Shown here: positions 56,868 through 64,000 of the stretch, piece by piece | Position numbering within the stretch: position 1 is the stretch's first letter | How the letters are laid out: each line of letters starts with the position of its first letter | DNA from: Hemileia vastatrix | Taxonomy: Eukaryota; Basidiomycota; Pucciniomycetes; Pucciniales; Zaghouaniaceae | Reading direction: 5' to 3' | Length of the DNA: 64,000 nucleotides | Assembly: GCA_030280995.1 (NCBI GenBank) | Contig: JASXTE010000001.1 | Coordinates: forward strand, 12,619,001 to 12,683,000 | Program-made: the position numbers and the translations under genes | Notes under the pieces: model-generated | Database searches by the model: none | Told to the model about the DNA's origin: nothing | The model's input: only the letters and a program-made list of their open reading frames with translations

Positions 56868-57672
56868 GAGTGAGGTTTGCTTTTCCTAGTTCAACACTCT
56901 TCCTTCCACTTGTCACTTCAATAGAGCTTTCTGAAAATAAGCCTAGTAATCTGATAAAGTAGTTATGCTTTACTCTGTCTAAACCTTTAGTAAAAATATC
57001 TGCTACCATCTCTTGTGTTGGGACATAGGTAATCATGATTTCTTTATTTTTAATTAAGTCTTGAATGTAGTTGTAATGTACATCAATGTGTTTTGTTCTG
57101 GAGTGATATTGACTATTTTTCACCATTTCCATGGCACTCTGGTTATCTGAGAACAATTGAATTGGACCAATAATGTTTAGTCCTAGGTCATTAATAATTT
57201 TCCTATACCATTGTGCTTCTTGTGCTGCTGATAAATATCCTCTAAATTCTGCTTCTGTAGACAATATGCTAACAGCCCCTAGTTGTTTACTGCGCCATGA
57301 TACACAGGATCCCCAGATTTGGAATACATAACCACTCGGAGATCTTCTTTTTAAGTCTTCAGCATAATTTGAATCCATGTAGCCAATGAGGTTATTGCTT
57401 TCATCCTTTTTAAACAGTATTCCTAAATCTTGGGTCCCTTTTAAATATCTTAATACTCTTTTAAAGGCTATCCAGTATGAATTATTCAATTTTTCAAGAA
57501 ACTGTGATAGCACACTTACTGCAAACGATATGTCAGGTCTTGTACATTGTGCTAGATAGTTTAATGACCCCACAGCTGCTCTATAGTCTAAGTTCTTTTC
57601 TTTAAATGCTTCATGTTCTTCATCAGTTGCGCTCTCAAGTGTTATATTTGTTTGTATTGGTTTACCGACCAT
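56868..57672 (-). pseudogene. Copia RNase H and RT C-terminal part
   Basis: VGSLNYLAQCTRPDISFAV (RT end), then RNase H with SWRSKQLGAVSILSTEAEF (Glu), LFSDNQSAMEM (Asp), RTKHIDVHYN and MVADIFTKGL, all typical of Copia. The frame runs into the solo LTR at 56867. Residues up to the LTR are open. Confidence 0.9.
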
Positions 57673-57687
57673 TTTTCCATCTTCTAG

Positions 57688-58480
57688 TCAATACTTTTCT
57701 ATCAAACTTTTTGTGTAGTGATGTTGAGATAAGACAATCTCTCCCTTATTTCCATATATGATCTTAATTCCCAAGATATGAATTGCTATTCCCAAGTCCT
57801 TGATTTTGAAATTGTTACTTAATTCTTTAATAATTTGGTCAGAATTTTTGCCAATTAATATGAGATTGTCTACCCATGCAAATACTAGTTGTCCATGTTT
57901 TGATATAAGTAGACATGGGTCTGCATCACTTATCCAATAACCTTTGCTTATAAACCATTCAGTCATTGTATTGTACCAACCTCTGGAAGCTTGTTTTAAT
58001 CCGTATAGTGATTTTTTTAATTTTATTAGGTGGTCTTCGGGATTCTTGATTAATTCATTGACTATTTCACTTGAGTAGACTTCTTGTTTTGTTTCTTTTA
58101 TCCAGTCTATGAATCCTTCTGGTATGTTTATATATACTGATTCTGATTCATCTAGATTTGTATTTAAGTATGCTGTCACAAAATCTGCTTGTCTAGGTTT
58201 TAAGCCTCTTTGTACAGAATAAGTGAGTATGAATCTTAGCATACTAAGTCTTCCAGTTGGAGAAAAGGTTTCATCGTAGTCTATCCCATTTCTTTTTTTA
58301 TACCCTTTTGCTACACACCTTGCTTTATATCTTTCTAGTTTTCCATCTGAATTGAATTTCTTCGTTAGAACCCATCTTGTATTTATGATAATTTTCTCTT
58401 TACTTTTGTCCTTTTTCTTAATGATTTCAAAGACCCCATTTTCAATGATAGAGTCAATCTCGACAAATATAGCCTTTTTC
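57688..58480 (-). pseudogene. Copia reverse transcriptase
   Basis: 57688-58242 is open: QADFVTAYLNTNLDE, IKLKKSLYGLKQASRGWY, then AWVDNLILIG where Copia elements have YVDD, so the second palm Asp is Asn. Upstream in broken frames are KARCVAKGYKK and YDETFSPTG. A stop separates it from the RNase H segment at about 57686. Confidence 0.9.
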
Positions 58481-58729
58481 CACTGATTCCACTCATTTGT
58501 CTCTTGTGCCTTTTTAAAACTGTCTGGGATTTATTTGTTTTCCATTATAAATGATTGTTGTGCCATCTTTGATTCTTCATCATCTCCTTCTTGGCTTATT
58601 TGTCTTATTTCTTCATTTTTGTTTTGTTCTTTTATTCTTTCACTTCTTCTTAACTCAATTCTTTCTGTTTTCCTTTATCTATTGCACTTTCTGTCTCTTT
58701 GATATTTTCTTCTCTTTTTTCATTATTGT

Positions 58730-59570
58730 TTAAATCACTATTTTTTCTTCATAAATTATCAATCCTGGGTTTGTTTCTTCTTTTGGTTTTCTTTTAACAT
58801 CTCTTGACCTGATTATCTTTCCCGTTTGTTTATTCCAGATTCTATATGTGTTTAGTCCTTCTTCAAAGCCAACTATTACCCCCTCTAAACATTGTGGATC
58901 CAGCTTTCCAAGATGTTTATAATGATGTACGCTATAAAATATTTCGCTCCCAAATGTAAGAATTTTGTCTTCTTGGGTCTTTTCCCCAAAACATTTTAAA
59001 TGAGTTTTTGTTATCAAAATAATTATGTAAAGTTCCTGCAAATGTTACTGCTTCTCCCCATAAATATTTTGGTAGTTTCTCACTGATCAGCATTGTTCAT
59101 TCATTCTTTCTGCTATCCCATTATTCTGAGGTGTATTAGGAGTTGTAGTAATATTAATTATTCCTTTTTCTCGTAGCCAACTTCGTAAATTATCGTTGAT
59201 AAATTCTTTACCTCCGTCACTTACTTTTTTTTGATTATTTATTAAATTAATTACTTCTTTGATCTTTTCTCCTGCATCATTTTTATTGGCTAAGCACCTT
59301 ATCCAGACAAACCTAGTTTCTGTGTCTACTACCATTAGAATGTATCTTGACTTTCCTATAGATATTGGTTCAACTGGTCCCATAAGATCTACTGAAATTT
59401 CTTCACCTGGAATATTAGTTTTTTCTCTATTGGTTTAAAATGGTTTTCTAGATAATTTTCCTTTGATGCAAGCCTCACATTTTACCCCGTCCCCCATATG
59501 TCCTCTTCGACAATGTTCTTCCATACTTAGGTGCACTTATTTTTCATCTTTATATAGATTTGCAAAGGGA
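58730..59570 (-). pseudogene. Copia integrase
   Basis: 59087-59383: DLMGPVEPISIGKSRY (first Asp), VSDGGKEF (second), NNGIAERMN (Glu). 58730-59041: KLDPQCLEGVIVGFEEG, YRIWNKQTGKIIRSRDV, the conserved integrase tail of Copia. A frame break lies between (about 59041-59087). Confidence 0.88.
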
Positions 59571-59572
59571 AG

Positions 59573-60823
59573 TCAAGACTTTACTTCTCCATCAAACACA
59601 ATTTTATTGTTTAGTAACACTTCAAATCCTTTTTTATTACTAACTACTTGAGCTCCCTTTCTCCACAACAAAGTTTGCAATATTAAACAAAAAGGTAAAT
59701 CTGGTACAAAATAAGCATCTTTAAATGTAAGTTTACAACCTTTTGAGAATAATACCACATCTCCTTTTCCTCTAATATCAACGCTTCTCCCTACTTCTCC
59801 TATCCCAACTTTTCCATCCCATTCTGAAAGATTAACAAAATTCTCTTTGTAGTTGAACATATGATTGGAGGACCCGGAGTCAAGCAAAATCTGATGGCTG
59901 GGTTTGGAGGAGTGATCAGCTACTAATGTACTAATACCTGCAAACGTAATATGACTATTAGTACATACATTAAATTTGGGGCTTCCCACATCACTGTCAT
60001 ATGGGTTGTCCTCATAATTAGAAAACGTTTCTTCAGCAAAGATTCTACTCTCGTCATCTTTACTGGTTAGATCAATACATGTTCTTTTCAATCTACTATT
60101 TGAACTGCTGTCATCAGGTCTCTCGCTGTTCCCTCTTTGATTTTCTGATCTGACCCATGTAGTAAATGCTACATTATTTTCTTCTTCGTCATAATTAGCT
60201 GTTGACACATTCTTAGGTGGAGCAAATTTATAGTTTGACCAAATCTTTCTACACTCTCTTGCAGAGTGTCCAAAGTTTCCGCAATTGTAGCATTTCATCG
60301 TTTTCTTGTTTGTAATTAGTGCCACATTTTCTTCTTTCCTAGTCTTGAATTGGAGTTTGTCTTTTTCTAGATTCTTTAGGATATCCTCTACTTCGGGAAT
60401 CTCTTCATCGGTGGTCATGATACAAACTAGGGAGTTAAACTCCTTTGGTAGCTTTCTAAGGACAAGCAGAGATACTATTTTGTTATCAAATTTGAGTCCA
60501 GTGGCTCTTAATCTGAAGATGGCGGCCCTAATGTCTTTGACAAAGTCTGCAGTGTTCTTGAACTCTATGTCTATAAGGTTTCCTAATGCTAAAATCTGAT
60601 GATGAGCATTATCTCCAGCTTATTTTGACTTAAACAAATTCCACAGTTTTATCCCTTCTCCTTCATGATCTAGCATCTCGTTACAGGCAATGGCCAGGTT
60701 TTCTTCGTCTAAGTGCCTTATAATTAAGTAGTAGATCTTCCTGTTCTTTTCATTGTCAACTGTTTCGGTTTCGCTTTTAACTGTTCCAAGAAGACCTAGA
60801 TTATCGAATTTGGCCTTCATCAT
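59573..60823 (-). pseudogene. Copia gag and protease
   Basis: Single frame from 60823 with one stop at 60620-60622. Gag core (FVKDIRAAIFRLRATGL, VLRKLPKEFNSL), a CX2CX4HX4C knuckle (CYNCGNFGHSAREC) near 60250-60300, and a protease with ILLDSGSSNHMFN near 59840-59890. Apart from the one stop this is well kept. Confidence 0.9.
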
Positions 60824-61073
60824 GGTGGACTAAGAAACATAGTTGTGAGATTTTAATACATATTGGTTACTAATGTTACTACTTTGATTATCATTCATTT
60901 TTTAATGAGCTATTCTAGGGTCAGTTACCAAGGATGGTACTGATAATGTATTGAAATAAGAATGAATTTTAGAATATTAAAGTGAATATATATATTTCTA
61001 ATTCTCTAACTAATTAAGACTATGATACAAGAGGGGGGCTATTTATACAGATGCCCTATCCATTGATGCGTTA

Positions 61074-62171
61074 TGGTAAGGTAAACTCTTACAGTCGCCT
61101 TGCTGTAAGCAGAATCCGGAGGAGATATGTGGATTTAGCTGAAAACCCCGTCCTTCCAATAAAATAACAAAATGGGAATTCTAAATCACTAAGCTAACCA
61201 GTCTACTTGGATCTGATTGATAAAAATAATGAAACTCTAAAATATTTAATGCTTATTGAGATTTAAAGAATGTGGCTGTTGAGAAAAGAAATACTGATAA
61301 CAACAATTAAGGTGTACCAGTGAAAGATCTGAAAAGATTGACTTTTATGTTTTTATAATAATTTGAATTTTTATGAGACAGCAATAATCAAGTCCCAGTG
61401 ATGAATACCTTTCTAAAGATACCCTGATTGAAGTGTGATTTAAATTGTTGAGTAGTATTTCTAAAATGTTATATATATAATATAAAGTTATAAGGGTATT
61501 ACAAATTTATTTAATTTGTTGAGTAATAAAAAAATGAGACTGTGGTGGTTAAAGATTAAGCTGTATGTTGTGTCCCCCCCTCTCAATTTCGAGTTTGAGA
61601 GGCGCTTAAGTATTCCTAGTCACGTGCCTAAGTTTTCACCTCCAGAGCTCTCCCAGAGTCAATCCGGAGTCCGTACGGAGTCGAAGCGAAGTCCGTCCGG
61701 ACTTCCGGACTCAATTAGAACCTTAAAAACTATAATAAAAAATCTAGAAAAACTACACATGATAGAGCTACTTCCCCTTTATATTCCAAACTAATTTTCG
61801 TAGTCTGCGCAGCTCTAATTACCCCGTTAAAATTCATCAAAGTTAAGTAATTTCTGAAAACGTAAATATTTCTATAAAACTTCAAAATTCATTTAAAAAT
61901 ATAAGAAAAATAGTAAAAATTCTGGAAAAATTTCCCAAGGTTCTTGAGTGACTCGACTTGATACTTATAAACTTTTAGGACCGTAAAAATAAGTTTTCTC
62001 CGTAAACTAAATTGTTTTCGTGTAGGCATTCGCTTTTTAACCAAATTTCTTTATATTTAAAACTCAAATAAATTTAATAAAACCCTTTTATAAAATGATA
62101 ACGCCAATCTTTCACGCCGTAATAGCTCCATTTAGGTACTTAGGTGCCATACTAAACTTTAGGCTACCACA
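61074..62171 (-). repeat. LTR of element Y
   Basis: About 1.1 kb. Shares with the Z LTR the blocks CTCAATTAGAACCTT, TTCTTGAG, TAATACCCTTATAA and GGATTCTGCTTACAGC. A short GC-rich part (about 61630-61705) lies in AT-rich DNA. No gene. Confidence 0.78.
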
Positions 62172-62182
62172 TCCTCCCTCCA
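62172..62182 (-). promoter_or_regulatory. Element Y polypurine tract
   Basis: On the minus strand GGAGGGAGGA precedes TGTGG of the LTR, as in C1. Confidence 0.65.
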
Positions 62183-62294
62183 ATTGAGAATGTCCCCATT
62201 CTTAAAACTTTGCATAAGTGGTCAAACACAATATTCATCTTTAACCTTCAACCACCATCTTCTTTAATCAACTATAAAATTCATCTTCATCAAT

Positions 62295-62967
62295 ATGTCT
62301 TTCAAAGAACTTGTCGCTCGATACCAGGTACCTTGTTTAATGTCCAACCCTAATCTTCCTGGCAGGACAGCTTGCGACTTATGCCGTGTGAAAAAAGTCA
62401 AATGTAACCGGCCATTAGTTCCTTCTAAAACAAACGTATATTTAGGACCAGCAGCTCTCCCTGATCCCTCATCTTCTAAAAAAAGATCAAAAATTCCTGT
62501 CTTCTTAAAACGAATAAGATCAAAAACAGCTTCAAAAGTTCAATCTTCATCAGCGGATCCCAGCCTAATTTTGCCTTCACAAGATCCTAATCCTATAACA
62601 CCAGTGCCCCCAACCAACTTTGCTGACACTATGTTTCCTGGCTCTAAATGTAAGACCCTATTATCTTACTAAAAAAACTTTTAATCAAAATTGACCAAAC
62701 CTATGACTTAATAACATATTTGAACTTCTAGCTGTCGAAATAACCAACACTGATGATAATGGTAGAGTGAAGACGGACTATATCAATCATTATCCAAATT
62801 TTCATTGCTATCTTTTTCTTGACTTTACTAATGAGTTGAAACGAAAAATGCTGGCCTATTTTCAAGAAACTCCAGCTAATAACCATGAAGACCTCATGAA
62901 AAGAAGAATTTTAATGCAAGGATTTGATAATGATGTTGAAAAATTTCAAAGAAATTATCTTTTTTAA
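62295..62967 (+). CDS. Zinc-cluster gene ORF2 of element Y (best-preserved copy)
   Basis: Two exons, 62295-62649 and 62732-62967, with an 82-bp GTAAGA..CTAG intron; the sum is 591 nt (196 residues plus stop) and the frame joins (GSK-S-VEITN). No internal stop. Strand is opposite to the pol of its own element. N-terminus: RYQVPC keeps only the third Cys of the first half cluster, and RTACDLCRVKKVKCN is a full CX2CX6C second half with the KK-x-K basic pattern of Zn(II)2Cys6 proteins. A Ser/Pro/Lys middle part follows, then the C-terminal domain with YINHYPNFH, YLFLDFTNEL, YFQETPANN, DLMKRR and FDNDVEKFQ. Function unknown; nucleic-acid binding is inferred. It may still be expressed. Confidence 0.75.
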
Positions 62968-63540
62968 CAGTATAACTTGATAAAATTTGTTTTTGCTTTG
63001 TCTTCTTTAACTTTCAACATAAATGTTGTTTTCTTTCTTCTCTGGCTTAACATAAAATAATAAATCTTGTGATGATTCCACTACTGAGAGCAAGGTTTGA
63101 ATCCCTTCAGACTCCCATATACCAGTCTTCCTTCTTGTAACAGCATTGAGAGAGTGGATCTTCCTATGAGCCGAATACTCCTGATTCCAACCTCATAGGG
63201 CCCCCCACTGAGCCGAATTCTATGATTCCAATCTCGCCATAAGGTCCTCCAAGCTTCACACCAAAAATGGCCTAACACTGAGGCACTAAAAAAAATCATT
63301 CCCTAAAATCCAACTACCATCCTAACTTCTGATTCCTTCATCACAATTTTCAAACTTTGCTATACAGCAAACCCATAAAATACTTTTGCCAGGCTTCCAA
63401 TAATAATATCAACTTTAGACCATGTTAAAGCGCCAAAAATTTCACCTAATTAACCATTATGCTTTCCTTAGCATCATCACCACCTAAAATTTTAACCTCC
63501 TAAAGCTTATCAGCACCCAATTCCAGAAATAATTGAATAA
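62968..63540. other. Element Y segment between ORF2 and the array
   Basis: No gene. 63060-63300 mirrors 16230-16470 of Z. Shares GAATCCCTTCAGACTC and the GGTCCTCCAAGCTTC block. Confidence 0.65.
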
Positions 63541-64000
63541 CCAGTTTAGAGTCTTAGTGGACAGTGTTAAATTAAAAGATTGAATTGAGTTATCCAAACA
63601 AGATTGACATTCCAGTTTAAAGTCTTGGTGGACCAAACATATAATCGATTGCCAGTTTATGGTCTTGGTGGACCAAAGATCGTTTAGGTGCATAAATAAC
63701 TTGATAAATTCCTAAGTAAGGCCTAGGCTTGACCAAAGATTGAATAAATTTGATAATCCAGTTTAATGTCATAGTGGACCAAACATTTGATTGACAAGTA
63801 ATCCAGTATAAGGTCATAGTGGACCAATGAATGTTGAATTATCCTGCAGATATTAATTTTCCAGTTTAAAGTCATAGTGGACTAAACAATGAATGAACTA
63901 CCAGTTTAAAGTCATGGTGGACCAAACATTTGATCGATAAGAAATCCAGTTTAAGGTCATGGTGGACCCAACAGCTTGATAACAGTCCAGTTTAGGGTCT
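63541..64000 (+). repeat. Array of CCAGTTTAAAGTC motif (Y copy)
   Basis: About nine copies, starting at 63541, 63612, 63652, 63758, 63802, 63861, 63901, 63945 and 63986 (the last cut by the window end). Consensus CCAGTTTAAAGTC then WTGGTGGACCAA. Spacing about 40-60 bp, with degenerate units between. By analogy ORF1 should start just past the window on the plus strand. Confidence 0.85.

Larger units (their letters stand above)
55367..61073 (-). mobile_element. Ty1/copia retrotransposon
   Basis: Minus-strand element with gag, protease, integrase, RT, RNase H in Copia order. Matching LTR sequence (TATTGAAATAAGAATG...CATTGATGCG, with TATAAATAG on the minus strand) is seen at about 55367-55490 and 60957-61072. 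The right LTR is cut by element Y, so its full length and the target duplication cannot be seen. A solo C-type LTR sits in its 3' part. Confidence 0.88.
61074..64000 (-). mobile_element. Element Y: C-family element, 3' end in reverse orientation
   Basis: LTR 61074-62171 (reading TGTGGTAGCC from 62171 down to ...CCTTACCA at 61074), purine tract, ORF2 (+), repeat array (+), continuing beyond the window. This is the exact mirror of the C1 3' end. It probably inserted in the Copia 5' LTR at 61073; the remainder of that LTR should lie past 64000. Confidence 0.8.

Noticed and set aside
63541..64000. CRISPR-like regular repeats
   Set aside because: Motif copies are imperfect, spacing varies, spacers are not unique inserts, and the genome is eukaryotic; it matches arrays in Z and C1.
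1..64000. tRNA, rRNA or bacterial operon features
   Set aside because: No cloverleaf-like or rRNA sequence noticed on either strand; introns and retroelements make a bacterial origin untenable.

Overview
The window is a stretch of an AT-rich eukaryotic nuclear genome made almost entirely of nested transposable elements around one host gene. Short GT..AG introns, chromodomain Ty3/gypsy elements and a PIF/Harbinger element with a Myb/NAM-type partner gene suggest a filamentous fungus with a transposon-swollen genome. A rust-type basidiomycete is my best guess; this is inference, not proof.

Layout. (1) 1-6193, 16083-17749 and 23414-23953 are three pieces of one old Ty3/gypsy element, called Z here. 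It holds a decayed pol (+), a non-coding 3' region, two antisense zinc-cluster genes and an LTR. Z is split by a MITE (930-1191), by a complete chromodomain Ty3 element A (6194-16082, minus strand, 5-bp TSD TTATT, itself hit by a second MITE copy), and by a PIF/Harbinger element (17750-23413, TSD TTA) that carries its own solo LTR. (2) 24964-28979 is a 12-exon host gene for an ERMP1/Pff1-type M28 membrane metallopeptidase (892 codons, catalytic metal ligands intact, a small foldback element in one intron). (3) About 30060-46798 is an older gypsy element D, whose gag is cut by a 12.9-kb element C1 (30796-43653, TSD ATGT, very similar 1-kb LTRs). (4) 46799 to about 55366 is element B, a relative of A inserted in D. 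(5) About 55367-61073 is a Copia element inserted in the right LTR of B; it holds a solo C-type LTR (55775-56867). (6) From 61074 to the window end lies Y, another C-type element in reverse orientation.

The most interesting content is the C family (Z, C1, Y and the solo LTR). Between integrase and 3' LTR these elements carry two genes on the strand opposite to gag-pol. Both encode proteins with a CX2CX6C...CX2CX6C cluster, a Ser/Pro-rich middle and a conserved C-terminal domain. Between them lies an array of a 22-24-bp motif (core GACTTTAAACTGG). Downstream of pol lie two kinds of hairpin whose stems change in a compensatory way between copies. I did not recognise this module as a described system. 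The shared order in three diverged copies suggests it is a functional part of the element.

Gene models come from reading the frames and splice signals by eye. Where exon sums are divisible by three and the frames join, I say so. No similarity search was possible.
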